NCBI GenBank assembly: GCA_003509545.1
Contig: DOLC01000104.1
Span: forward strand, 1-12,924
Length of the DNA: 12,924 bases
Direction: 5' to 3'
Origin: Peptococcaceae bacterium
GTDB taxonomy: Bacteria; Bacillota; DSM-521; Neomoorellales; Neomoorellaceae
Shown here: piece by piece, positions 5,350-12,845 of the stretch
Numbering within the stretch: position 1 is the first letter of the stretch
How the letters are laid out: the number at the start of each line of letters is the position of its first letter
Program-made: the position numbers and the translations under genes
Notes under the pieces: model-generated
What the model was told of the DNA's origin: nothing
Database searches by the model: none
The model's input: only the letters and a program-made list of their open reading frames with translations

Positions 5350-6050
5350 CAGTTGTATTCCTCCCTGAAAATCTCTTCTATGGACATACCCCGCTCCTGC
5401 CTTAAGGCTTCGGCGTCACCGGCCAGGAAGATCTCGCCCTTACTTAAGAAAACTACCCGATCGAACAGCTTTTCCGCCTCCCGCACCAGGTGGGTGCTGA
5501 GGATGAGGCTACGGTCCCCACGGTGAGTGGCGAGGATCCCCTGGAGGATGCGCTCCCGGGAAGGCGGGTCGATGCCGGAAAAGGGCTCATCCAGCAGGAT
5601 TAAATCGGCCCGGCGGGCCAGGGCAAGTATGAGCTTGAGCCGGGCCCTCTGACCCTTGGAAAGGCTCCTTACCGCGGCCCGGGGTGTAAGGTGCATGAAT
5701 TCCAGCAGTTCCGCCGCCTGGGTGCGGTCGAAATCGGCGAAGAAACGGGCCTGGAGATCGAGCATTTCTTCCACCCGGAGGGAAGGGTAAAGGCAATCCA
5801 CCTCCGGAACATAGGCCACCCTTGCCCTGGTAGAAGGGCCGGGCTTTTCCCCCAGGATGCGGATCTGACCGGCGCTGGGCTGGCTCAAACCCGCCATGAG
5901 GCGCATTAATGTGGATTTGCCGCTGCCGTTGGGCCCTAGGACTCCCAGCACCCGGCCGGCCTCCAGCTCCAGGCTGACGCCTCGCAGCGCTACGGTGGGA
6001 CCGTAACGTTTACTTACGTTCCGTACTTCCACCACCGACAAGGTCATCAT
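5349..6050 (-). CDS. ABC transporter ATP-binding protein, YtrA-type operon 1
   Basis: The protein has 233 residues from the ATG at 6050. It carries Walker A GPNGSGKST (39-47), the signature SLSKGQRARLKL (129-140), Walker B LILLDEP (150-156) and an H-loop STHL (His187). As in many exporters of this class, a Glu (VPE, 81-83) stands in the Q-loop position. It hydrolyses ATP to drive the adjacent permease. MMTL at 6050/6047 follows the purine-rich AAGGAAGGGG; starting further upstream at 6089 would lengthen the overlap with the GntR gene and has no ribosome site. The start overlaps the end of the GntR gene by 41 bases, so the three genes form a tight operon. A possible alternative start is the second ATG of the pair. 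Confidence 0.9.
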   Translation of the reverse strand: MMTLSVVEVRNVSKRYGPTVALRGVSLELEAGRVLGVLGPNGSGKSTLMRLMAGLSQPSAGQIRILGEKPGPSTRARVAYVPEVDCLYPSLRVEEMLDLQARFFADFDRTQAAELLEFMHLTPRAAVRSLSKGQRARLKLILALARRADLILLDEPFSGIDPPSRERILQGILATHRGDRSLILSTHLVREAEKLFDRVVFLSKGEIFLAGDAEALRQERGMSIEEIFREEYN

Positions 6051-6411
6051 CCCCTTCCTTGGTTCTTTCGGCCAGAAAGCGTAAAGCATCGGCAGGGGAG
6101 AACCCCAGGGACTCTAGTTCCCGGAGGTAATTGTTGGCAGCCCGGACGGCCAGCTCCCGCCGCAGGCGGGCTACCAGGTCCGGGATTTCGGCCACAAAGG
6201 TTCCCTGACCGCGCTTGGTAGCCGCCACCCCCAGCCGTTCCAGCTCCTGATAAGCCCTTTGTACGGTGTTGGGGTTAACTGCCATTTCTTGGGAGAGATC
6301 CCGCAGGGAGGGGAGGCGGGCACCGGGTGGCAGCTCGCCCCGGGCCACCCGCCGGCAGATCAATTCTACAATCTGCAGGTAAATGGGCCGCCTTTCATCG
6401 AAGTCGGCCAC
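6010..6411 (-). CDS. GntR-family transcriptional regulator (YtrA subfamily), operon 1
   Basis: This short GntR protein (133 residues) has a winged helix over its first about 75 residues: RPIYLQIVELICRRVARGEL, PSLRDLSQEMAVNPNTVQRAY (recognition helix) and GQGTFVAE (wing). A short helical C terminus of about 55 residues replaces a large effector domain, as in YtrA-type repressors of ABC operons. A start at GTG 6453 is formally possible but falls at the -10 box of the gene's own promoter. The GTG at 6411 is preferred because GGTGA lies five bases upstream and the protein then begins just before DFDERRPIY, as in its paralogue at 6713. It probably represses its own operon through the palindrome at 6431-6454. 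Confidence 0.87.
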   Translation of the reverse strand: MADFDERRPIYLQIVELICRRVARGELPPGARLPSLRDLSQEMAVNPNTVQRAYQELERLGVAATKRGQGTFVAEIPDLVARLRRELAVRAANNYLRELESLGFSPADALRFLAERTKEGDDDLVGGGSTERK

Positions 6412-6430
6412 CGGCTTCACCGACCTTTCC

Positions 6431-6454
6431 AGTGTACTAGCGACATAGTACACT
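6431..6454. promoter_or_regulatory. YtrA-like operator of operon 1
   Basis: AGTGTACTA (6431-6439), six bases, and TAGTACACT (6446-6454) form a perfect inverted repeat covering the -10 box and start point. The outer halves AGTGTA and TACACT, 12 bases apart, closely resemble the AGTGTA-N13-TACACT site reported for Bacillus YtrA. Binding here would block RNA polymerase, giving autorepression. The assignment to the adjacent GntR protein is inferred. Confidence 0.78.
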
Positions 6455-6473
6455 ATATCATTGCGTTTGTCAA
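6445..6473 (-). promoter_or_regulatory. Sigma-A promoter of YtrA-type operon 1
   Basis: On the minus strand TTGACA (6468-6473), a 17-base spacer and TACTAT (6445-6450) form a near-consensus promoter. The predicted start point is near 6438. The 160 bases between this -35 and that of the divergent operon (6474-6633) hold no gene and no other motif I could support. Confidence 0.85.
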
Positions 6474-6633
6474 GGTTTTTGCTGTTAATCTTGCCGGGAA
6501 GGCTATTTTTTATCCCGCTTTACTTGAGGCGTGGTGCTTATCGAGGCGGCGGGGTTAAGGAGGCGTACGGGCTCGGTACTTTAAAGATAAAAGGAGACGG
6601 GTAGGGGCGAAAAGGAATAAAGAAATATGGTTA

Positions 6634-6662
6634 TTGACAAGTCTTTAGGGGCGTGATACTAT
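6634..6662 (+). promoter_or_regulatory. Sigma-A promoter of YtrA-type operon 2
   Basis: TTGACA (6634-6639), a 17-base spacer and TACTAT (6657-6662). The hexamers and spacing are identical to those of the divergent operon-1 promoter. Confidence 0.85.
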
Positions 6663-6667
6663 CATCT

Positions 6668-6698
6668 TGTATTAACTGTACTAATCTAAGTAATACAG
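6668..6698. promoter_or_regulatory. Nested operator of operon 2
   Basis: TGTATTA (6668-6674) and TAATACA (6691-6697) form a 7-bp inverted repeat with a 16-base centre. CTGTA (6676-6680) and TACAG (6694-6698) form a second one with the 13-base spacing typical of YtrA sites. Both lie directly downstream of the -10 box, a roadblock or start-point position. Which pair is the real site cannot be decided by reading. Confidence 0.6.
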
Positions 6699-6712
6699 AA
6701 GAGGAGGTGCCT

Positions 6713-7093
6713 ATGTTTCAACTTGACTTCCGGGACCGCCGCCCCCTGCACCAGCAGATTAAAGACCAGGTCAAGAAGCTCATCATCACCGGCGTTCTGC
6801 AGCCGGACGAACAGATACCTTCGGTGCGGGAGCTGGCCCAGATGCTGGCCGTTAATCCCAACACCATCCAGCGGGCCTACAAAGAGCTGGAAGGGGAAGG
6901 CTACATTTACTCCATCCGCTCTAAGGGGAACTTTGTCGCCCGGCGCGACCTTGCCGCACCCAATCCCCGGCGAGAGGAACTGCTGAGGGGACTAGAACGC
7001 ACCGTGGCCGAGTTAATGTACCTGCAGGAGCCGCTGGAAAACCTCATCGAAATCATCCGCGCCATCTATAAAAAAGGAGGTTTGAGTGGGTGA
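6713..7093 (+). CDS. GntR-family transcriptional regulator (YtrA subfamily), operon 2
   Basis: This 126-residue regulator has the winged helix DRRPLHQQIKDQVKKLIITG, PSVRELAQMLAVNPNTIQRAY and SKGNFVAR, then a short helical tail (about residues 80-126). It is clearly paralogous to the minus-strand GntR: both share the NPNT(I/V)QRAY recognition helix. The ATG at 6713 follows GAGGAGGTG at 6701-6709. An in-frame start at 6653 would fall on the promoter and is rejected. The stop overlaps the GTG of the next gene by three bases, so the ATPase is translationally coupled. It probably represses its own operon through the inverted repeats at 6668-6698 and releases DNA on sensing a ligand not known here. 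Confidence 0.9.
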   Translation: MFQLDFRDRRPLHQQIKDQVKKLIITGVLQPDEQIPSVRELAQMLAVNPNTIQRAYKELEGEGYIYSIRSKGNFVARRDLAAPNPRREELLRGLERTVAELMYLQEPLENLIEIIRAIYKKGGLSG

Positions 7094-7989
7094 TAGAGGT
7101 CCGCAATCTTACCAAGAGATTCGGCCGCCACGAGGCCCTTGCCGATGTCAGCCTTGAAGTGGCCAGGGGTTCGGTATACGGCTTGCTGGGCCCCAACGGG
7201 GCGGGCAAGACCACCCTTATTAAGCACTTGGTGGGCGTATACCGCCAGGATGCGGGGACGGTGACCGTGGCCGGCGCGCCGGTCTATGAGAACCCGGAAG
7301 TAAAGGCCCTCATGGTATACATTCCCGACGAGCTGTATTTCTTCTCCCCCTACAGCATTGAAGAGGCGGCCCGGTTTTATGCCGGTTTTTACCCGACGTG
7401 GAGCTGGAAGAGGTATGAAACTTTAAAACGGGTGTTTGCCATCGATCCTTCCCGCCGCATCACCCGCCTTTCCAGGGGGATGCAGAAACAGGTGGCTTTC
7501 TGGCTGGGCATTTCCGCCATGCCTCGAATTATGATCCTGGACGAACCGGTGGACGGCCTGGACCCCGTTATGCGGAAGAAGGTCTGGAGCTTGGTCCTCC
7601 AGGATGTGGCCGAGCGGGAGACTACGGTGGTGGTGTCCTCCCACAACCTGCGGGAACTGGAGGACGTGTGCGATCATGTGGGCATCCTTCACAACGGTTC
7701 CCTCCTCCTGGAAAGGAACCTGGACGAACTAAGAAGCGACATCCATAAGTTCCAGCTGGCCTTTACCAGTGAACCCCCGGCGGAAATTTTTGCCTCCGGA
7801 ACGATCCTGCATCGGGAGCAAAACGGAAGCGTCCTCCACATAGTGGTCAAGGGAGACAGGGAGCAGCTCCTGGCGGAGGCTCGCCAGAGCGGTCCGGTCA
7901 TTCTGGATGTCCTGCCGCTGACCCTGGAGGAGGTCTTCATTTACGAAGTGGGGGTGAGGGGCTATGATATCCAAAGGGTCCTCATTTAA
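7090..7989 (+). CDS. ABC transporter ATP-binding protein, YtrA-type operon 2
   Basis: The 299-residue ATPase has Walker A GPNGAGKTT (34-42), VYIPDE in the Q-loop position (77-81, Asp in place of Gln), the signature LSRGMQKQVAF (127-137), Walker B IMILDEP (147-153) and H-loop SSHN (His185). About 80 C-terminal residues beyond the nucleotide-binding domain (from about 218) form a mixed alpha/beta tail seen in many YtrB-type ATPases. The GTG at 7090 overlaps the preceding TGA (GTGA), and AAAAGGAGG lies nine bases upstream. The 3' end overlaps the permease gene by 26 bases. It powers the large permease that follows; export is likely but the substrate is unknown. Confidence 0.92.
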   Translation: MIEVRNLTKRFGRHEALADVSLEVARGSVYGLLGPNGAGKTTLIKHLVGVYRQDAGTVTVAGAPVYENPEVKALMVYIPDELYFFSPYSIEEAARFYAGFYPTWSWKRYETLKRVFAIDPSRRITRLSRGMQKQVAFWLGISAMPRIMILDEPVDGLDPVMRKKVWSLVLQDVAERETTVVVSSHNLRELEDVCDHVGILHNGSLLLERNLDELRSDIHKFQLAFTSEPPAEIFASGTILHREQNGSVLHIVVKGDREQLLAEARQSGPVILDVLPLTLEEVFIYEVGVRGYDIQRVLI

Positions 7990-9958
7990 CAAAGGTCTGT
8001 TGGTAAGCGATCTTAAACGTTTCTGGTGGGTGAGTGCCCTGTACGGCCTGTTCCTCTTTTTAATACTTCCTTTCAGCCACATGATGCAGGAGCTTCCCTC
8101 CGAGGAATGGGCCCGGAACATACTCAAAAGATCCCTGGACATTTTTGGGGGCTCGGCTGAGATTCAAGTACTTCTCATCTGCACCGTTCCCGTAGCCCTG
8201 GGGGTGCTGGTTTTCGGATATCTCCACAGCGGCCGGGCGGCGGCCATGATGCATAGCCTGCCCTGCACCAGGCTCAACCTATTCATAAGCCACACCGCAG
8301 CCGGGCTTGCCCTGCTTGTCTTGCCCGTTATCGTTAACGGCCTGGTGTTGGCCCTCCTCAATATAACTACTCCTCTGGAGGAGTATTATTCCCTTGTGGA
8401 TATCCTCCGCTGGATGGGCATGACGGCGCTCTTCAACGGCCTGGTTTTCGCCCTTACCGTTTTGGTCGGCATGTTTACGGGTAATGCCGCGGCCCACCTG
8501 GTCCTTACCTACATTCTCCAGGTGCTGCCCAACGGGCTCCACGTCCTTATGGTGGAGAACTTGAGCCGCTGGCTCCACGGCTATACCCCCTTGAGTTACC
8601 CCGGCGGGCTGCCCTACAATTTTCCCCTTATGATGTTCGCCTCCGGCACCGGGAGGGAAGACTTTACCGCCTGGGCTACGGCCGCCTATCTCTCGGCCAC
8701 TGTCGTTACCTTTGTCGTTGCTTATTTTATCTATAGATTACGGCAGGTGGAAGCGGCAGGTGATGTCGTCGCCTTCCCCATCCTGCGGCCCGTCTTCAAG
8801 TACGGAGTCACGGCCTGCTGCATGCTCCTCGCCGGAGCCTATTTCGCCGCCGAGTACCGAGGAGGACCGGCGGTAATCCTCTGGGGATACTTTCTCGGTT
8901 CCTTGGTGGGCTATTTCGTGGCTGAAGCCCTGCTGCAGAAGTCTTTGAAGGTATGGTCCGCCTACCGCGGCTACCTTATTTACGTGGCGGCAGTGTCCGT
9001 TTTCGTAGCGGGGCTGGCCGCCGACGTAACCGGCTATGTCCGCCGTGTACCTGACCCGGAAGAAGTGCAGAAGGTTTATTTCGGCAGCAGTTTAGGAGAA
9101 TGGATTCATGTGGAAAAGCTCAAAGACGTCGACCCAGGGGACCCCAGGTACGGGTACCCGGTGTTCTTTGAAGAGCGGAACAATATCGCCCATATCGTCC
9201 GCCTCCACCGTGAGCTCGCGGCCGACCGCTCTAATAAGAGCGGAATGACCCGGTATGTCATCTACACTCTGGCCGACGGCACTCATTTGGCCCGCCGCTA
9301 CGAGGTGGATGAAAGGAAATATGCTTCTTTTTTAAAACCCGTCTACGAGTCCTTGGAATACAAGCAGGCCCGGTTCCCGATATTGAACCAGGAGCCTGAA
9401 GAAATAAAAATGATCGTCCTCGACGATTATCGGGTGGCCAAGGGCCCGATAGTTCTCTCCGAGCAGGAAGAGATCCGGGAGTTTATGGCCCGGTTGAAGG
9501 AGGATATCCTGGCTGCTACCTTTGAAGAAATGACGGCGGGAGTAAGGCATCTCGTGATGGAAGTAGTAGAGGGGGACGGGAGGGCCACCAGCTATCCCCT
9601 TCTTGCCGGATATAAGTCGGTTATGGTCTGGTTAAAGGGGAAGGGATATTACCAGGGCCTCACATTGCTGCCGGAAGAAGTGGAACGTGTCGTTCTCGAA
9701 ATGCCGGTAGAGCCCGGCAGCGCTGGGGAAGGTACGGCGCCCCGGCGGGTCGAAATCAGGGATCCGCAGGTCATCGAGGAACTCCTCAATATCGATGCCT
9801 CCCTGGGGTTTGTCATAAGCACCAGGCAGGTTTTAGTCATCTTTTATGGCAGAACGGCTAAGGGACCTTTTGAGTACCACAGTTTCATTGACCCCACGGG
9901 CCCCGTCTCGGAAGACTTAAGGGCATATATAAAGCAGTTGGAGGAGCACCAGTCCTAG
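7964..9958 (+). CDS. Large ABC permease with C-terminal extracytoplasmic domain, operon 2
   Basis: This 664-residue protein has a membrane part (about 1-355) with hydrophobic segments near 21-38, 67-89, 109-131, 153-174, 178-190, 238-258, 279-296, 303-322 and 335-355. The following 300 residues are hydrophilic and resemble the tail domains (DUF6449-like) of YtrC/D-type permeases. An odd number of helices would place this domain outside the membrane, where it could bind substrate or sense the envelope. Visible landmarks include LHSGRAAAMMHSLP before helix 3 and a repeated V(I/V)LxE-type acidic beta/alpha pattern in the tail. The ATG at 7964 lies inside the ATPase gene and follows GGTGA. The topology and domain name are inferred. 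It ends the operon; a strong hairpin terminator follows at 10051. Confidence 0.82.
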   Translation: MISKGSSFNKGLLVSDLKRFWWVSALYGLFLFLILPFSHMMQELPSEEWARNILKRSLDIFGGSAEIQVLLICTVPVALGVLVFGYLHSGRAAAMMHSLPCTRLNLFISHTAAGLALLVLPVIVNGLVLALLNITTPLEEYYSLVDILRWMGMTALFNGLVFALTVLVGMFTGNAAAHLVLTYILQVLPNGLHVLMVENLSRWLHGYTPLSYPGGLPYNFPLMMFASGTGREDFTAWATAAYLSATVVTFVVAYFIYRLRQVEAAGDVVAFPILRPVFKYGVTACCMLLAGAYFAAEYRGGPAVILWGYFLGSLVGYFVAEALLQKSLKVWSAYRGYLIYVAAVSVFVAGLAADVTGYVRRVPDPEEVQKVYFGSSLGEWIHVEKLKDVDPGDPRYGYPVFFEERNNIAHIVRLHRELAADRSNKSGMTRYVIYTLADGTHLARRYEVDERKYASFLKPVYESLEYKQARFPILNQEPEEIKMIVLDDYRVAKGPIVLSEQEEIREFMARLKEDILAATFEEMTAGVRHLVMEVVEGDGRATSYPLLAGYKSVMVWLKGKGYYQGLTLLPEEVERVVLEMPVEPGSAGEGTAPRRVEIRDPQVIEELLNIDASLGFVISTRQVLVIFYGRTAKGPFEYHSFIDPTGPVSEDLRAYIKQLEEHQS

Positions 9959-10050
9959 GGGGCTGACACCACGGTATCAGAGGCCGGGTCGAAGATGCTT
10001 TTGGAATATCCGAATACGACGCGGACATTCAGCCGGGCCTCTTAAATCGG

Positions 10051-10096
10051 AAAAACAAAACAGGGAGGCGGCTTCGTTTCTCCCTGTTTTGTTTTT
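10051..10096. terminator. Strong bidirectional terminator between convergent genes
   Basis: A perfect 17-bp stem, with arms at 10051-10067 and 10080-10096, begins with AAAAACAAAA and ends with TTTTGTTTTT around GGGAG/CTCCC. Because A-runs and T-runs face outward it can stop transcription from both the permease side and the catalase side. Confidence 0.88.
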
Positions 10097-10145
10097 ACAC
10101 CGGTGTGCGGCCTCCGGGGAGCAGATTCGTGTACCGCAGCTCCTG

Positions 10146-10832
10146 CTACTGGGGCGGCACCTGCGGGTCGGTAAAGGAAGGCGGCTGCGGGTTCTGGAGG
10201 GAGGAGCCCACATACTGGCCGGGGGTGGAGAGGTCGAAAAAGAGGCGGGCGTCCTTGTCCACTCCCCAATCCCGGGTAGAGCCGGTACCCTGGACCTTCT
10301 GGAAGCACTCCCGGAACAAGGTATTATGGGCTTCTTCCCTGTTCAGGAGAAAATCTATCATCTGCCGGACGTAACGGTCGGCGATTTGGCGGTGCAGGTA
10401 TTCGTACACCACCTTGGCCCGCTGCTCGGCGGCGATGTTGGAAAGAAGATCTGCCGGTAGGTCTCCGGTGGCCTCGATGTAGGACGCCGTCCACACCTGG
10501 CCCGAGGCGTTGCTGTAAAAGGGGTTGAGGCCGGTGGTAACGTGGGCCTGGACGTTACCTATGGTGGCATTCATGGCCTGGGGCTCGTGGCCGTTTAAGA
10601 GGTTGACCGCCGTGCAAACCATTTCCAGGTGGCTCAGTTCCTCGGCGGCTATATCCAGGAAAATATCCCTTATAGCCGGATCTTTGATGCGGAAGCTCTG
10701 GGCCAGGTACTGCAGGCCTGCTTTGAGCTCACCGTGGGGTCCCCCGATTTGTTCCTGGAGGAGGGCGGCGTAGTTGGGGTTAGGCCGCTCCACGCGAACC
10801 ATCTCGAGGAGCTTTTTATCGTGCTTAAACAT
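10146..10832 (-). CDS. Manganese catalase family protein (CotJC-type spore coat protein)
   Basis: The 228-residue ferritin-like four-helix protein keeps the dimanganese ligand set of the family: Glu35 (GGPHGELKAG), Glu65 and His68 (EELSHLEM), Glu136 (AAEQRAK) and Glu/His at 166-169 (REEAH). Family members convert hydrogen peroxide to water and oxygen; CotJC is the spore-coat branch. The length lies between CotJC (about 190) and full catalases (about 270). After residue 205 the tail becomes Pro/Gln-rich (NPQPPSFTDPQVPPQ). The ATG follows AGGGAGGA with suitable spacing. The minus-strand upstream region contains a CATA-type -10 candidate that would fit mother-cell expression, but it is weak. The gene is convergent with the transporter operon and uses the shared terminator at 10051-10096. 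Activity is inferred from retained ligands. Confidence 0.9.
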   Translation of the reverse strand: MFKHDKKLLEMVRVERPNPNYAALLQEQIGGPHGELKAGLQYLAQSFRIKDPAIRDIFLDIAAEELSHLEMVCTAVNLLNGHEPQAMNATIGNVQAHVTTGLNPFYSNASGQVWTASYIEATGDLPADLLSNIAAEQRAKVVYEYLHRQIADRYVRQMIDFLLNREEAHNTLFRECFQKVQGTGSTRDWGVDKDARLFFDLSTPGQYVGSSLQNPQPPSFTDPQVPPQ

Positions 10833-11254
10833 GCCATTCCTCCCTTCTTAAGCCTATTATTTCCTTACCGGCCTCGGGGTATGTAATTCTTTGTAGGCTA
10901 TCCACCCGAGGGCGGGGGATGGGATCCTAACCCGGTTTGGTCAAGTCCGATTTTATGTGTAAAATCCCCGTGGTACCTCTTAAGGCTTATTAGAGCCTTA
11001 TTAAGCTGCCTCTTTCTCGGAGTTGTTGGATTTTGCTGATTCAACCTGTTTATGGTTACTTCTTGTGTCGCTGCCAGTCCGGCCTTTCCCGTTTCCCGGT
11101 CTCTAAAACTGACCCGCCATAATACCCTCGCAAGTAACTTTATTCCCCAACCAACGCCCAAAAGCCGTCACACCCCCCTGTCACCATGAACATACACTGA
11201 ATAGTGAAGTTCGCAGAATTTCACCCGATCTCGAAAGCAGGAGCGTGGCCGGAA
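10833..11254. other. Intergenic stretch, no gene recognised
   Basis: About 420 bases hold the ribosome site and leader of the minus-strand catalase gene and the upstream region of the glycosyltransferase. A 7-bp inverted repeat TAAGGCT/AGCCTTA spans 10981-11000. A GGTGACAGG-type string (minus strand, near 11177-11185) resembles motifs common in clostridial repeat elements but is too short to call. An 87-residue minus-strand frame shows no family features. Confidence 0.45.
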
Positions 11255-12370
11255 ATGGGTAAGCGAGTAGCCCTCTTGACCACCAATTTTTTTCACCCAC
11301 TGGAGGAAAGATTGATTATGGGAGGCGCCGAGCGTTACCAGGTGGAACTCTGCCGCCTGTTGCGGCGCCTGGGCTTTGAAGTGGAAGTATGGCAGATCGG
11401 TAATAACTGGACCAGGGAATTTGACGGTGTGAAAATTCACGGCATCCCCACCCAGCGCAATGAGATGCACACCTTCCCGGAACTAAATACCCTCTTTTAC
11501 GAAGCATCCATAGACTTCGATTACGCAATTTATTTCGTAATGAGTCTTGCCTACCCTGTTGCCAAAGAGAAGAGCATCGGCGTAAGCCACGGCGTCTACT
11601 GGGACTGGCCGGGTTCTGAACCCTTTACCGGAGGAGATTTCCAAAAGCAGCAGGAGTGGTTTCACCGACAGCAAGTTGCTTTGCGCAACCTGCAGCAAGT
11701 GATATCCGTAGATACAAATACCATTAACTTTTTCCAGGCCGTATTTCCGGGTTCAAGCTGGAAATTCCGCTACATCCCTAATTTTGTAGACACCGACCTT
11801 TATAGCCCGCCGCAAGAACCCATCGATGACGGCATCGTCCGGGTTCTCTTTCCACGCCGCCTGGCCCCGGTTCGGGGCCTGAACGAAGCGGTGAAGGTGG
11901 CCGAACGCCTCACCGCCCGCTACCCAAACGTGGAATTCCACTTCTGTGGCCGGGGACATACCGATGCCCACGAGCAGGCCCTAACGCAGTGGGCGGGGCG
12001 GCGGGACCGCTGCTACTACTACTGGAAACCCATGCACCTAATGCCTTCTATATACCAAATGGCTGACATCGTCATCATCCCCTCTCGCTCAACCGAAGGC
12101 ACCAGCTTGGCCGCCCTAGAAGCCATGGCCTGTGGCAAGCCGGTGATAGCAGGGTTGGCCGGGGGTCTCACCGACCTGATTATCCACGGTTACAACGGGT
12201 ACTTTATACAGACCAATGTTCCCAACCTGGAAGCCGCCGTCGAAGAGCTGATACTAGATCCCGCCAAACGCAGGGAAATGGGGAGGCGCGCTCGGGAAGT
12301 TGCCCTGGTATTCCGGCAGGAAATTTGGGCCCAGCGTTGGACCGAAGTAATCGGACAAGTCTTTAAGTGA
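11255..12370 (+). CDS. GT4-family glycosyltransferase
   Basis: This 371-residue protein has the two-Rossmann (GT-B) layout of glycosyltransferase family 4, transferring a sugar from a nucleotide donor. The N-terminal domain has the GGAER motif (23-27) in MGGAERYQVELCRLLRRLG. The interdomain segment reads IPNFVDTDLY (174-183). The C-terminal domain has FPRRLAPVRGL (199-209) and the E-x7-E motif EGTSLAALE (281-289) followed by AMACGKPVIA. The ATG at 11255 is used; AGGAG lies 11 bases upstream. An in-frame GTG at 11204 would add 17 residues unlike the usual GT4 beginning. The acceptor is not deducible. A strong hairpin follows the stop. Its place beside coat genes allows a spore- or surface-polysaccharide role, but this is conjecture. 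Confidence 0.9.
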   Translation: MGKRVALLTTNFFHPLEERLIMGGAERYQVELCRLLRRLGFEVEVWQIGNNWTREFDGVKIHGIPTQRNEMHTFPELNTLFYEASIDFDYAIYFVMSLAYPVAKEKSIGVSHGVYWDWPGSEPFTGGDFQKQQEWFHRQQVALRNLQQVISVDTNTINFFQAVFPGSSWKFRYIPNFVDTDLYSPPQEPIDDGIVRVLFPRRLAPVRGLNEAVKVAERLTARYPNVEFHFCGRGHTDAHEQALTQWAGRRDRCYYYWKPMHLMPSIYQMADIVIIPSRSTEGTSLAALEAMACGKPVIAGLAGGLTDLIIHGYNGYFIQTNVPNLEAAVEELILDPAKRREMGRRAREVALVFRQEIWAQRWTEVIGQVFK

Positions 12371-12375
12371 ACTAG

Positions 12376-12403
12376 CCTCCCTAACCCCTCCGGGTTAGGG
12401 AGG
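12376..12403 (+). terminator. Hairpin after the glycosyltransferase
   Basis: A perfect 12-bp stem (CCTCCCTAACCC with GGGTTAGGGAGG) closes a CTCC tetraloop, five bases after the TGA. No T-run follows, but the strength and position suit a terminator. Confidence 0.65.
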
Positions 12404-12607
12404 AACTTCCGCCTCCCAATTTATTGAAGGAGTAGAAGCTTGCAAAACTAACGTTCTTTAAAAAATCAAAAGAGCCCTTATGCAAAGTAAAGGCCCTTTA
12501 ACTTACAAATAATGGATTTAAGATACCTATTGTACCGAGTTTCAAATAAAAAGATAACCAAGAGGCGCGGCTATATCGACAAAATAGGGAAGCAAGCTCT
12601 GCCCTAA
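12404..12607. other. AT-rich spacer before the transposase remnant
   Basis: The composition turns distinctly AT-rich compared with the genes to the left, and no intact reading frame is seen. It probably belongs to the mobile-element segment that ends the contig. Confidence 0.4.
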
Positions 12608-12845
12608 GCAACAAGCCAACGTATAGACCTTACTTTATCGTTGAACTTAGCTCTCAAGGCGATTAAAGCGACAAGGTTAGACCGGAGGGTGTTTACACCA
12701 CTGGCTCGTTCCAGCTACCGTTGGCAGGAACTTTACAAGAAGCGTACAGCGGTGGAGCGAGTAAACAGCCGATTAGACCAGAGTTTTGGGTTTGAGCAAC
12801 ACTTTATTCGGGGATTAAAGAAGATGAGTTTAAGATGCGCTCTAG
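12608..12845 (+). pseudogene. DDE transposase, C-terminal fragment cut by the contig end
   Basis: The open frame contains RVFTPLARSSYRWQELYKKRTAVERVNSRLDQSFGF, the C-terminal block of IS4/IS5-like DDE_Tnp_1 transposases; the Glu of AVERVNSRL is the expected third catalytic residue. The frame is closed by a TAA at 12605 and the Asp-bearing N-terminal part is not recognisable upstream, so the element is degenerate or interrupted. At 12846 genomic sequence gives way to adapter: the apparent final residues IGRAHV and stop are adapter-encoded. The exact IS family is not settled. Because IS copies are repeated, an assembly break here is natural. Confidence 0.75.

Noticed and set aside
6411..6453. 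GTG at 6453 as start of the minus-strand GntR gene
   Set aside because: It overlaps the operator and lies beside the -10 box, upstream of the predicted transcription start; GTG 6411 has a ribosome site.
10898..11161. 87-residue minus-strand frame upstream of the catalase gene
   Set aside because: No conserved motif, and composition as expected from chance; left as intergenic.
1..12845. CRISPR array, tRNA or rRNA genes
   Set aside because: No regularly spaced direct repeats, tRNA-like cloverleaf with conserved arms, or rRNA signature was seen.
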